Assembly: GCF_002920535.1 (NCBI RefSeq)
Contig: NZ_PQSS01000006.1
Span: 1 to 64,000 of the forward strand
Length of the DNA stretch: 64,000 bases
Origin: Streptomyces sp. Ru71
Lineage (GTDB): Bacteria > Actinomycetota > Actinomycetes > Streptomycetales > Streptomycetaceae
Direction of reading: 5' to 3'
The stretch's first letter is position 1. The number at the start of each line of letters is the position of its first letter. Shown here piece after piece: positions 36,508 to 45,190 of the stretch. The notes beneath the pieces were generated by a model, which saw nothing but the letters and a program-made list of their open reading frames with translations, made no database searches and had not been told where the DNA came from. Both the position numbers and the translations under genes were made by a program.

Positions 36508-37353
36508 ATGGATGCCGTGCGACCTTCCATATCCGCCGGCCCCCGCGGCCCGCGCCTGGCCGTCACCACCGTGCTGACCGGCCTGCTGCTGACCCTGTCC
36601 ACCCCGGCGGCGCTGCCCTTGGCCGACCCGGTGACACCCGAGCGAGGCAGCGCCTTCATGGGCATGGGCGTCCTCGCGCACGACGGCGGCAACGCCTCCT
36701 CCGACGACACCCCCGCCGCCCGCACCACCCAGACGGAGGGCGTGGACGTCTCCAGCCACCAGCGCGACGTCGACTGGCCGGCCCTGTGGGACGGCGGTGC
36801 CAGATGGGCGTACACCAAAGCCACGGAGGGGACCTCCTACACCAACCCCTACTTCACCCAGCAGTACAACGGCTCCTACGACACCGGCATGATCCGCGGC
36901 GCCTACCACTTCGCCACCCCCGACACCGGCGGCGGCACCGCCCAGGCCGACTACTTCGTCGACCACGGCGGCGGCTGGTCCAAGGACGGCAGGACCCTGC
37001 CCGGCGTCCTCGACATCGAGTGGAACCCGTACGGCGACGCCTGCTACGACAAGTCCCCGAGCGCGATGGTCGGCTGGATCCGCGACTTCCTGACCCGCTA
37101 CAAGGCGCGCACCGGCCGGGACGCGGTCATCTACACGGCCACCGCCTGGTGGACCCAGTGCACCGGGGGCTACTCGGGCTTCGGCGCGAAGAACCCGCTG
37201 TGGATCGCCCGCTACGCCGCGACGCCCGGACCGCTCCCCGCGGGCTGGACGTCGTACACCATGTGGCAGTACACCTCCACCGGCAAGACGGTGGGCGACC
37301 ACGACCGCTTCAACGGCACCCGGACTCAGCTGGGCGACTTCGCCACCGGCTGA
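36508..37353 (+). CDS. Secreted GH25 lysozyme-like muramidase
   Basis: A 281-residue exported protein. A hydrophobic signal (LAVTTVLTGLLLTLS) ends near PAALPLA. The GH25 domain (about residues 75-281) has GVDVSSHQ with Asp80, WAYTKATEGTSYTNPYF, RGAYHFATP, and LDIEWNPYG with Asp169 and Glu171, the catalytic acidic pair, then WQYTSTG near the C-terminus. It cleaves the glycan backbone of peptidoglycan between MurNAc and GlcNAc, either for self-remodelling or against other bacteria. The exact start is uncertain: ATG 36481 and GTG 36517 are alternatives, and no strong ribosome-binding site marks any of them. Confidence 0.88.
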   Translation: MDAVRPSISAGPRGPRLAVTTVLTGLLLTLSTPAALPLADPVTPERGSAFMGMGVLAHDGGNASSDDTPAARTTQTEGVDVSSHQRDVDWPALWDGGARWAYTKATEGTSYTNPYFTQQYNGSYDTGMIRGAYHFATPDTGGGTAQADYFVDHGGGWSKDGRTLPGVLDIEWNPYGDACYDKSPSAMVGWIRDFLTRYKARTGRDAVIYTATAWWTQCTGGYSGFGAKNPLWIARYAATPGPLPAGWTSYTMWQYTSTGKTVGDHDRFNGTRTQLGDFATG

Positions 37354-37679
37354 CGGCGGCCGCAGCCGGGACGCCGCCACGCCCGGGCGCCGAGCGCGCG
37401 GGCCGACGGCTTCCTCTGCTCCCGGAAAATGCTGCGGAGACCGTGACGCGGGCTCAGCAAACCGTCGCAGACCGGGATGCCCGGGTACAGGTCGATGCCC
37501 CCGCTGAGCTGACGGCCCATCCGTCGCCCGGCCCCTGATGTTTCAGCGCCGGTTCTCAGGGTCGGACCGGGGTTTGATCAGGGCCGTTCCCCGATGAGCC
37601 GGAGCGGGCGTGTGGCGGAGACTCGTGGTCGGGCGGGTGATCACCCGCCCGAACTACCACGCACCCGGAGGGCATCGAC
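37354..37679. other. Intergenic region, no gene seen
   Basis: About 330 bases between two secreted-enzyme genes. No coding sequence or clear hairpin is supported. CGGAGGG near 37663 serves the next gene. Confidence 0.45.
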
Positions 37680-38936
37680 GTGACCAGTCCCACCCGTCGC
37701 ACCCGTTGGATCACCCCGGCCGCCTGCGGCGCCCTGGCCATGACGTTGGCCGCGGGGGCGGCCGCGCCCGCGCTCGCCCTGTCGCGGCCTGGGGTGACAT
37801 CGGCGCCGCCGGCCGCCAGCGCGCCGTTGCCGCGTCTGGACCCGGCCGCGCTGCGGGCAGCCATCGGCGGCCTGCCGGACGAGGACGTCACCGGCGCGCT
37901 GCTGCGGATCACCGGCTCAGCGGGCCACTGGTCGGGCACTTCAGGTGTCGGTGACCTGGAGACCGGGGAAGGTGTCCCGCCCAACGCGTTCATCCGGATC
38001 GGCAGCATCTCCAAGGTGTTCACCGCCACGATCGTCCTTCAGCTCGCCGCCGAGCACCGGATCGACCTGGACCGGCCCGTCCAGCAGTACCTGCCGGGCG
38101 TCCTGCCCGCCGACCTGCCGCCCGTCACTGTGGGCCAACTGCTCAACCACACCAGCGGCCTGCCGCGCGGCGGATCGAGCCCGGAGTTCGGCGACGGCAG
38201 CCCCGAGTGGTTCGCCGCCAACCGGCTGAAGAGCTTCACCCCGCAACAGGTGATCGACACGTTGGCCGGTCAGCCGATGCAGTTCACGCCAGGCACGGCC
38301 CAGCAGTACAACGGCATGAACTACTACGTCGCCGGCATGCTGATCGAGAGGGTCACGGGCCACACGTTCGCCGACGAAGTGCGCACCCGGATCACGCGCC
38401 CGCTCGGCCTGCGCGACACCTACGTTCCCGACGCCGACGACCCGCGCCTGCCCGGCCCACACTCCCACGGCTATCTGACGGTCCAGTCCCCGGACGGCGC
38501 CATACAGCGAGTGGACGTCACCGAGCAGAGCCCCTGGCCGTGGGCCGAGGGCGGCATGATCTCCACACCCGCCGACCTCGACCGCTTCGTCACGGCACTC
38601 TTCCGCGGGCGTCTGCTCCCACAGGCCCAGCAGGCCAAGCTCTTCGAGGTCCCCGACGTCCCGAGCAGTCACAGCAGCCAGTGCCGCACGGAGGCCGACG
38701 CCGGCCGGGCCTGCATGACCATGGGGCTGATGCGGGTCACGGCGTCCAACGGCGTCGTGGTCTGGGGCAAGACGGGCTCCCGCCCCGGCTGGACGAGCGG
38801 CGTGTTCGCCACCAAGGACCTCTCCCGCAAGATCGTCTACTCGGTCGACCCGACGAACCTCAACGGCGCGGAGATGGCCCTGATCCAGCGCATCGCGGCG
38901 GCGTCGTTCGGTCCGCTGGTCCCGGCGAAGAACTGA
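37680..38936 (+). CDS. Secreted serine hydrolase (class C beta-lactamase / R61-like)
   Basis: A 418-residue exported member of the beta-lactamase class C / D-alanyl-D-alanine carboxypeptidase clan. After a signal peptide (ending ALALS), the nucleophile lies in SISK (IRIGSISKVF). The second motif region reads QQYNGMNYYVAG where relatives usually have Y-x-N, so the third position is glycine. The third motif is KTG (WGKTGSRPGW). NHTSGLP and GGMISTPADLDRF are family landmarks. It may be a carboxypeptidase, esterase or beta-lactamase-like enzyme in the cell wall zone. Located after the muramidase gene, perhaps a cell-wall neighbourhood. GTG start with GGAGGG upstream. Confidence 0.88.
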   Translation: MTSPTRRTRWITPAACGALAMTLAAGAAAPALALSRPGVTSAPPAASAPLPRLDPAALRAAIGGLPDEDVTGALLRITGSAGHWSGTSGVGDLETGEGVPPNAFIRIGSISKVFTATIVLQLAAEHRIDLDRPVQQYLPGVLPADLPPVTVGQLLNHTSGLPRGGSSPEFGDGSPEWFAANRLKSFTPQQVIDTLAGQPMQFTPGTAQQYNGMNYYVAGMLIERVTGHTFADEVRTRITRPLGLRDTYVPDADDPRLPGPHSHGYLTVQSPDGAIQRVDVTEQSPWPWAEGGMISTPADLDRFVTALFRGRLLPQAQQAKLFEVPDVPSSHSSQCRTEADAGRACMTMGLMRVTASNGVVVWGKTGSRPGWTSGVFATKDLSRKIVYSVDPTNLNGAEMALIQRIAAASFGPLVPAKN

Positions 38937-38954
38937 AGGAAAGGGGGAGCGTAT

Positions 38955-38979
38955 GGCTGACTGCGGCAGTCCGTCAGCC
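38955..38979. terminator. Weak hairpin between convergent genes
   Basis: GGCTGAC and GTCAGCC flank an 11-base loop 18 bases after the serine hydrolase stop. The short stem makes this only a possible terminator. Confidence 0.4.
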
Positions 38980-39025
38980 CGGTCCGCCGGTCAGTGTCCC
39001 GCAGGGAGCCGGGGCCTGCCTCCGC

Positions 39026-39478
39026 CTACGTCGTTCCGGCGGGCGGGTCGGCGAAGACCCCTTCCAGCATGCCGGTGGCCTGTCCGACCTCGATGAGGTA
39101 TCCGTCGGGATCGCGCAGATAGCAGCGCAGCTCGGCTTTCCGGTCGATGGGCGGGGTGAGAAACTCGGCCCCCTTCGCGCTCCACTCCCGGTAGCAGGCG
39201 TCAATGTCGGCCACGCGGATGTTGAGGAAGCTCGATGTGGTGTGGGCGTCTTCGGGTGGCTGCAGCGTCACATCGGGTTTGTCAGGCGTCGGCCCGCCAC
39301 CGGGGTTCATGATGATCCAGCCGTTGGCGAGCTTGATGATGCACGGATTCTCTTCCAGCACCACGGTCCCGCCCAGGACGTCCGCGTAGAAGGCGCGCGA
39401 ACGGGGCACGTCCCGCACGGTCAGGAAGTGGGTGAGGAGCATCCCGGTGACTGGTGCGGGCAGGTCGTCTCGCTGCAT
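39026..39478 (-). CDS. VOC/glyoxalase family protein
   Basis: A 150-residue protein with the paired beta-alpha-beta-beta-beta modules of the vicinal oxygen chelate fold: THFLTVRDVPRSRAFYADVL in the first half and FLNIRVADIDACYREWSAKG then CYLRDPDGYLIEVGQ in the second. The His of THFLTV and the Glu of LIEVGQ are the usual metal ligands. Members include glyoxalases, dioxygenases and antibiotic-binding proteins, so the specific activity is open. It stands alone between convergent and divergent neighbours. Confidence 0.85.
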   Translation of the reverse strand: MQRDDLPAPVTGMLLTHFLTVRDVPRSRAFYADVLGGTVVLEENPCIIKLANGWIIMNPGGGPTPDKPDVTLQPPEDAHTTSSFLNIRVADIDACYREWSAKGAEFLTPPIDRKAELRCYLRDPDGYLIEVGQATGMLEGVFADPPAGTT

Positions 39479-39678
39479 TCGGCTGTCCCTTCACTGGTGC
39501 CGGAACCGAGCTACCGACCGACGCGCGACTCTCTCCATAGTGCACCGACGTCTCCCGGCTCGCCTGAGCGGTCGCGCCGGCTCGCTGCGACGGCATTGCC
39601 GCCGACCCGCACTCCCCCGCCCACACGCCGGCCGAGAAGGCTCCGGCTGCAGAGCACGGACGCCGCCCACCCGGCGCA

Positions 39679-40722
39679 TCAACCACCGATCCCGCGGTCA
39701 CTGCGGGGGTTGAACGCGCGCCGGTAGGCGGCGGGAGAGGTCCCGAAGGCCGTCCTCATGTGCGCGCGCAGCGAGTTCGCGGAGCCGAAGCCGGCGCGGT
39801 GGGCGACCAGGTCGATCGTCAGGTCGGTGGTCTCCAGCAGTTGCTTGGCCAGTTCCAGGCGCTGGGCGGTGAGCCACTGCACCGGTGTCATGCCGACCTC
39901 GTCGCGGAAGCGGCGGGTGAAGGAGCGCAGGCTCATGCGGGCGTGCGCGGCGAGCTGGGCGAGGGAGAGCGGCTCGCCGAGGTGCTCCATTGCCCATGCA
40001 CGAGTCGCACTGGTGCCGGCGAGGGTGGGCTCGGGGACCGGGCGGTCGATGAACTGGGCCTGCCCGCCGTCCCGCCACGGCGGTACGACGCACATGCGGG
40101 CGGCCCGGTTGGCGGCGGCCGCGCCGTGATCGCGCCGGATCAGGTGCAGGCACAGGTCGACACCCGCGGCCACGCCCGCGGAGGTCAGCACATCGCCGTC
40201 GTCCACGAACAGGACGTCCTCGTCCACCTTGACCCTGGGATAGGCGCGGCGGAACTGAGGGGCGAGGTTCCAGTGAGTGGTGGCCGGGCGGCCGTCGAGC
40301 AGACCGGCCGCCGCCAGCACGTAGGAGCCGGTGCAGATGGACACGAGCCGGGTGCCGGGCCGGATGCCGGCGAGGGCCGCGGTGACCTCCGGGGGCAGCG
40401 GGCCGCCTCGGCCGAGCTCGGGCATGGCGTGCGTGGGCGGGATGATCACGGTGTCCGCCCGGGTCAGGGCCTCCGGTCCCTCCGCGGGATGCACGGTGAA
40501 GCCGGCGTCGCTGGGAACCGGTGCACCGTCGGCGGTGCAGACGGTGACGTCGTAGAGCGGACGGCCATCGGCGTCCAGCGCACTGCCGAAGACGCGGGAG
40601 GGGATGCCTAGCTCGAAGGGCGGGACGCCGGGCAGGGCGAGTACGGCGATCCGATGCGCCCGCGACGCTCCCGGCGCCCGGTCCCGCTCGGCGTCCGTCT
40701 CGATCCCCTGTGTCTCGGTCAT
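39679..40722 (-). CDS. GlxA-type AraC family transcriptional regulator
   Basis: A 347-residue regulator. The N-terminal DJ-1/PfpI-like domain (about 20-200) begins RIAVLALPGVPPFELGIPSR and includes the nucleophile-elbow sequence VSICTGSYVLAAAGLLDGRP. The C-terminal AraC domain has two helix-turn-helix units: LSLAQLAAHARMSLRSFTRR and LTIDLVAHRAGFGSANSLRA. Such proteins are usually activators that respond to an unknown ligand in the DJ-1 pocket. It is divergent from an oxidoreductase gene and the promoter carries direct repeats suited to AraC binding. Confidence 0.9.
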   Translation of the reverse strand: MTETQGIETDAERDRAPGASRAHRIAVLALPGVPPFELGIPSRVFGSALDADGRPLYDVTVCTADGAPVPSDAGFTVHPAEGPEALTRADTVIIPPTHAMPELGRGGPLPPEVTAALAGIRPGTRLVSICTGSYVLAAAGLLDGRPATTHWNLAPQFRRAYPRVKVDEDVLFVDDGDVLTSAGVAAGVDLCLHLIRRDHGAAAANRAARMCVVPPWRDGGQAQFIDRPVPEPTLAGTSATRAWAMEHLGEPLSLAQLAAHARMSLRSFTRRFRDEVGMTPVQWLTAQRLELAKQLLETTDLTIDLVAHRAGFGSANSLRAHMRTAFGTSPAAYRRAFNPRSDRGIGG

Positions 40723-40756
40723 GGCCAGATCCTGTCACATAGTGGCCAGACGGCCA
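40722..40756. promoter_or_regulatory. Direct repeats for the GlxA-type regulator
   Basis: TGGCCAGA occurs at 40722-40729 and again at 40743-40750, 21 bases (two helical turns) apart. The second copy is part of the palindrome TGGCCAGACGGCCA (40743-40756). They overlap and precede the regulator start codon, a good place for autoregulation. Confidence 0.55.
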
Positions 40757-40851
40757 ATGCTGTGGCGGCTGCCCATGTCCCATCGTTGTCTGCGTCGCGC
40801 CGGGAAGCTCCCGGCGTCGAGCCGATCGAGTAGGAAAGAGAGACAGACAGC

Positions 40852-41775
40852 ATGCGTGCGGTGGTCGTGGAGCAGTGGGGCGGACCCGAGAACCTGGTCG
40901 AGCGGGAGGTCGAGCGCCCTGAGCCGGGGATCGGTGAGGTCCTGGTGCGGGTGCACGCGGCCGGAGTGAACCCGGTCGACTGGAAGACCCGTGCCAGCGG
41001 CGGCCTCATCGAGTGGGGCGCCGTACCGGCCGTCGGCTGGGACGTGTCCGGGATCGTCGAGGCCGTCGGGCCCGGCGTGGGGGTGTTCCGTCCCGGTGAC
41101 GAGGTCTTCGGCATGCCGCTGTTCCCGCGCCAGGCCGGCGGCTACGCCGAGTATGTGGTGGCACCGGCCCGGCACCTCGCCCGCAAGCCGGCGCGACTCA
41201 CGCATGTCGAGGCGGCGGCGCTGCCCCTTGCCGCGCTCACCGCCTGGCAGGCCCTGGTGGACACGGCGGACGTGCGCCCCGGCGTGCGCGTGCTGGTGCA
41301 CGCGGCGGCAGGCGGAGTCGGCCACCTCGCGGTGCAGATCGCCAAGGCCCGCGGCGCCCACGTCATCGGCACGGCCAGCGCCGGCAAGCACGACCTGCTG
41401 CGCCGGCTGGGCGCGGACGAGATGATCGACTACCGCGCGGTGCGCTTCGAGGATGTCGTGAGCGACATCGACGTCGTCCTGGACGGCCTGGGCGGAGAGA
41501 CGGCCGAGCGCTCCCTGAACGTGCTCAGGACCGGCGGCCGGCTGATCACGCTGCCCGGTCCGGACGACGTCCCCGCCGCCCGGGACGGAGTGCGGGCGGC
41601 GTGGATGCTGGTCGAGCCGGACCACCTGGGACTGCGAGAGATCGCCGCCCTCGTGGAGCGCGGCGCGCTCAAGCCTGTGGTCGAGACGGTCCTGCCGCTG
41701 GCGGACGCCGCGAAGGCGCACGAGATCGGCGAACGGGGCCGCACCACCGGCAAGATCGTTCTGACGGTAGTCTGA
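40852..41775 (+). CDS. NADP-dependent quinone-type oxidoreductase (MDR)
   Basis: A 307-residue zinc-free medium-chain reductase. The N-terminal GroES-like fold contains VHAAGVNPVDWKTRASGG, and the Rossmann half contains VHAAAGGVGHLAVQIAKARG (NADP binding) and VVLDGLGGETAERSLNVLRT. The family includes quinone and enal reductases. AGGAAAGAGAGA precedes the ATG. It is divergent from the GlxA-type regulator 129 bp away, which probably controls it. Together they may form a small stress-response pair for electrophiles or quinones. Confidence 0.9.
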   Translation: MRAVVVEQWGGPENLVEREVERPEPGIGEVLVRVHAAGVNPVDWKTRASGGLIEWGAVPAVGWDVSGIVEAVGPGVGVFRPGDEVFGMPLFPRQAGGYAEYVVAPARHLARKPARLTHVEAAALPLAALTAWQALVDTADVRPGVRVLVHAAAGGVGHLAVQIAKARGAHVIGTASAGKHDLLRRLGADEMIDYRAVRFEDVVSDIDVVLDGLGGETAERSLNVLRTGGRLITLPGPDDVPAARDGVRAAWMLVEPDHLGLREIAALVERGALKPVVETVLPLADAAKAHEIGERGRTTGKIVLTVV

Positions 41776-41838
41776 TCCAGCTACGGGCGCAGGTTGCGGC
41801 GATGCCGGAGCCTCGGGAGACGCTCTACGATCACGCTC

Positions 41839-42489
41839 ATGTCGATCACATCGCCCATACCCGTCCTGCAGGGGAACAGGGGAACCGTTCTCCGTTCCAA
41901 CGGCGAGGCGTTGATCCTGAGCCGCCCGAACGAGGAGCTGCGCATTCCTCTGGTGGCGATCGCACGAGTACGCGCCGACGGCCGGTCCGTCACCGTCGAG
42001 CTGACCGCCGCGGCCGGGACGACGCCGGCCGTCCGCAGGGTCGGCGGTGTGAGCGAAGCAGCCGCCAGGGTCTTCGCCGAAGCCGTGAACCGCGCCCTGC
42101 CCGAGCGCGGCGAGGAGGACGCGGTGGTCGACGGCTCAAGCCTGGTCGTCACCCGCGTCCTCACCGAGTCCCCGGCCGAGAGGAGGCGGAGCATCCTGAG
42201 GTGGGGACTCCTCAGCGTCGCCTTGGTGATCGCCGCCCTGGCCCTGACCATCGGGATCCGCGAAGGCGGACTGAGCGGCGTCATCCTGGCGGTCGTCACC
42301 CTGTTCAACGGCGCTGTGGCCGCGGTGGCCACCGCGATCGGCGCCGCGGGGCTGTGGGTGGCGTACCGGGGCTGGTACCTGACCCGGCACGGCATCACCG
42401 TCGACGCGCCTGTGCTTGGGCCTCGCCCTCGACGGCGTCATGATCATGGTGCTGATCACCACGTGAACGTGTGGAAGGGCGTCAGGTGA
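41839..42489 (+). CDS. Membrane protein of unknown function
   Basis: A 216-residue protein. The N-terminal 110 residues form a PH-like soluble domain (GTVLRSNGEALILSRPNEEL, IPLVAIARVRADGRSVTVEL), followed by two membrane helices (LLSVALVIAALALTIGI; GVILAVVTLFNGAVAAVATA) and a short tail. The last 25 residues (GPRPRRRHDHGADHHVNVW) look unlike the rest and the stop overlaps the convergent GH32 gene by eight bases, so the original C-terminus may have been replaced when the two genes were joined. Function unknown. Confidence 0.68.
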   Translation: MSITSPIPVLQGNRGTVLRSNGEALILSRPNEELRIPLVAIARVRADGRSVTVELTAAAGTTPAVRRVGGVSEAAARVFAEAVNRALPERGEEDAVVDGSSLVVTRVLTESPAERRRSILRWGLLSVALVIAALALTIGIREGGLSGVILAVVTLFNGAVAAVATAIGAAGLWVAYRGWYLTRHGITVDAPVLGPRPRRRHDHGADHHVNVWKGVR

Positions 42490-43999
42490 AGGCGCGGACC
42501 GTGATGTTCGAGAACGTCGCGCTGCCGCCGTCCGCGTAGACGGAGATGCCGGTGTCCGTGGGCTCGAAGTACACCTGGTGGGAGAGCACGGTGTGGCCGG
42601 CGTTGACGAAGACCTCGACGCTCTGCTTGTCGACCAGGATCTTCAGATGGACCCACCGCGCGGCGGGGTCGATGGGCGCATTGCTCTGACCGTAGGCGCC
42701 GAAGGAGTACTCGGGGCGGTCGGAGGGCCGCCGGTCGACGTAGACGTTGCCCTGGAAGACACCGATGTTGGTGTGGCGGGTGCCGTCGGCCGACCTGCCG
42801 ACGGAGATGCCGACGTTGTCGAGCTGCTGCCAGCTGATGTCGAGTTCGAGTTCGTAGGCCGAGCCCTGGTAGGGCAGTTCGACTCTGCCGGAGGTGGTGA
42901 CGTCGGTGAGGTGCACGGTGTCGACGACATGGTCGTGCAGGGTGGACACGGGCTGGGAGAGCAGTGTGTACCAGCCGCCCGGCTGCTTGGCGAGACTCAG
43001 CTCACGGACGACGGACATCTGGCCGTTGTAGCCGTCGGTGAGGTCGGTGGGCACCGTGCGGGCTGCGTAGTGCCAGTTGTTCATCCACGCGATGGCGAAC
43101 CGCCGGGTGGTCGGCGCGTTGGCGTCGGGCCAGGTGACGGCCGCGTACCAGTCCCAGCCCCAGTCGAGCCACTGCGGGTCCGCCCCGTCGGTGGTGAACG
43201 TCGTCCCGTTCCAGGTTCCGGTCCAGTAGGCGTAGGTGTCGGGCAGTCCGCTGTAGTCGCCCTGGGTGCTGCCGGCGAGGACCCAGTGGGAGGTGCCGTC
43301 GTCGGCGGTCATCTCGAACAGGTCGGGGCATTCCATGCCGCCGATGTTCGGGGTGGCGTAGGTGAACGTCGACCTGTACGTCCAGTTCTTCAGGTTCGGC
43401 GACGTGTAGAACCAGATGGACTGCCATCGGCCGATGGCGGCGATCCATTCGTTCCTGGCCGCGTCCCAGTGGATCTTCGGGTCCCGGAACCAGTCGCTGT
43501 GGTCGGGGTTGTCGATGACGGGTGGGCCGTAGGCGGTGAAGGTGAAGCCGCCGTCGGTCGAGTAGTACAGGTACTGCTCCTGGTCGAAGCGGTCGCCGCC
43601 GGTGGGCTGGGTCGCCAGGACGACGACGGCGCCGGCGCCGAAGCCGGCGGTGTCGCCGGTGTCGACCACGCCTGAGCCGGTCCACACGGGGAAGTCGGGG
43701 CCCAGGGGTATGGCGACCCCGTGGTCGGTGAAGGTGACGTTGTCGGTCGTCGTCGCGTGCTGCCACCAGCCGGGGGCGTTGTTCTGGTCGCTGTGCAGGT
43801 AGTAGAGGTGGTAGGCGCCGCCGATGTGGACCGGCCGCTGCGGGTCACAGGTCCAGCCCGAGGGCGGGGTCATGTGGTAGACGGCGCGCAGCGAGGGGGA
43901 GGCAGCCGCCGCGGCGGGGATACGTGCGGTGGCGCCCATGACCGCGGCGGTGGTCAGGGCCCGGAGGACGGTGCGACGGGACGGGTGGGAGTGGGGCAC
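42482..43999 (-). CDS. Secreted GH32 fructan hydrolase (levanase/inulinase-like)
   Basis: A 505-residue enzyme. The N-terminus has SRRTVLRAL and an alanine-rich core, a Tat signal. The GH32 five-bladed propeller shows the nucleophile region as WTCDPQRP (where relatives have W-x-N-D-P-N-G), the transition-state motif FRDPK and the acid/base region GGMECPDLF, followed by a beta-sandwich (about 350-505) ending with ILVDKQSVEVFVNAG. It should release fructose or fructo-oligosaccharides from levan or inulin outside the cell. It is the last gene of the operon, 127 bp after the LacI gene; GGAAGGA precedes its GTG. A hairpin at 44077-44109 in that gap may tune its expression. Confidence 0.9.
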   Translation of the reverse strand: MPHSHPSRRTVLRALTTAAVMGATARIPAAAAASPSLRAVYHMTPPSGWTCDPQRPVHIGGAYHLYYLHSDQNNAPGWWQHATTTDNVTFTDHGVAIPLGPDFPVWTGSGVVDTGDTAGFGAGAVVVLATQPTGGDRFDQEQYLYYSTDGGFTFTAYGPPVIDNPDHSDWFRDPKIHWDAARNEWIAAIGRWQSIWFYTSPNLKNWTYRSTFTYATPNIGGMECPDLFEMTADDGTSHWVLAGSTQGDYSGLPDTYAYWTGTWNGTTFTTDGADPQWLDWGWDWYAAVTWPDANAPTTRRFAIAWMNNWHYAARTVPTDLTDGYNGQMSVVRELSLAKQPGGWYTLLSQPVSTLHDHVVDTVHLTDVTTSGRVELPYQGSAYELELDISWQQLDNVGISVGRSADGTRHTNIGVFQGNVYVDRRPSDRPEYSFGAYGQSNAPIDPAARWVHLKILVDKQSVEVFVNAGHTVLSHQVYFEPTDTGISVYADGGSATFSNITVRAFT

Positions 44000-44126
44000 G
44001 GTGCGGTCCTTCCTGTCAGGTGGTGCTCGGGCACAGCGAAGGCGGACTGCGGGGGCGGTGGCGCGTGTGTGATCAGGTGGACGGCCCGTTGGTGCGGGGC
44101 TGCGTCCACGGGGTGGGCGGAGAAGT

Positions 44127-45161
44127 TCACGCCGGTGCGATGGCGGTCACCGAGGCGCGGTGGACGGGAGGGCAGTCGACGACGACGCGGCCGTCGTCCG
44201 CCGGGCGGTCGAGTCCGAGCAGGACCCGAACGCCCATCCGGCCGAGTTCGTAGTGCGGGAGGGCCACCGTCGACAGCGGGGGCCGCAGATGGGCGGAGAT
44301 CACGTCTTGGTTGTCGAAGCCGACGACGGCCAGGTCCTGCGGCACGCGCAGGCCGCGCTCACGCACACCGTCGTACACGCCCATGGCGACCCGGTCGTTG
44401 TGGCAGAAGACGCCGGTCGCGCCCTGGGCGAGCAGGGGTCCGATCGCCTCGAAGCCGCCTTCCTGGTCCGGTTGCGCGTCCACGACGAGGCTCGGGTCGA
44501 AGGGCACGCCGGCGTCGGCGAGCGCCTGGCGGTAGCCCTGCAGCCGTCCGTCGTGGGCGGGTGAGGGGCTCGTGGTGTTGATGAAGGCGATCCGCCGATG
44601 GCCGGCGGCGAGCAGCATGCGCGTCGCCTCCTGCCCGCCGGCGACCTCGTCCGGTACGACGGCAGGCAGTGCGCCGCCCGGGGCGAAGCAGTTGACCAGG
44701 ACGCAGTCGGTCTCGGCCAGCGCGGGCGGCGGCTCGACCGCGCGGTGGTACCACGCCGAGTAGAGCACGCCGCGCACCTTGTGCTCCAGCATCATGGCGA
44801 TGGCCTCCGTCTCGGCCGCCTCGTTGCCTTCGGTGTTGGCGACGAGCAGTACATAGCCGTGCCGCCAGGCCTCGTCCTGCGCACCGCGGATGATCTGTCC
44901 CGCGAACGGGGTGGAGGCGATGGCGTCGGCCACGAGCCCCAGGAACCGGGAATGCCCCTTCACCAGCACCTTGGCCATCGCGTTGGGCCGGTATCCCAGT
45001 TCCCGCACGGCACGCAGGACGCGCTCGCGGGCCTCCTTCCCGATGCGTGCGCCCTTCTTGTCGTTCACGACGTGCGAGACGGTGGACACCGACACGCCGG
45101 CGGCCTCGGCCACGTCTCTCATGGTCACGGCATGGTGGGTGCTGTCGTCCCGCTCGTTCAT
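44127..45161 (-). CDS. LacI family repressor of the fructan operon
   Basis: A 344-residue repressor. The DNA-binding helix-turn-helix begins VTMRDVAEAAGVSVSTVSHV and continues through GYRPNAMAKVL with the hinge helix. The periplasmic-binding-like sensor domain follows (GLVADAIASTPFAGQIIRGA, FCHNDRVAMGVYDGVRERG, VGFDNQDVISAHLRPPLSTV). It sits inside the operon between the permease and the secreted hydrolase and very probably binds the palindromes upstream of the first gene, released by a fructo-oligosaccharide. An alternative start at 45194 overlaps the permease stop as ATGA and would add 11 residues through translational coupling. Confidence 0.9.
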   Translation of the reverse strand: MNERDDSTHHAVTMRDVAEAAGVSVSTVSHVVNDKKGARIGKEARERVLRAVRELGYRPNAMAKVLVKGHSRFLGLVADAIASTPFAGQIIRGAQDEAWRHGYVLLVANTEGNEAAETEAIAMMLEHKVRGVLYSAWYHRAVEPPPALAETDCVLVNCFAPGGALPAVVPDEVAGGQEATRMLLAAGHRRIAFINTTSPSPAHDGRLQGYRQALADAGVPFDPSLVVDAQPDQEGGFEAIGPLLAQGATGVFCHNDRVAMGVYDGVRERGLRVPQDLAVVGFDNQDVISAHLRPPLSTVALPHYELGRMGVRVLLGLDRPADDGRVVVDCPPVHRASVTAIAPA

Positions 45162-45190
45162 CACTCGCTCGCTTTCGCTCCGCCCGGCGC

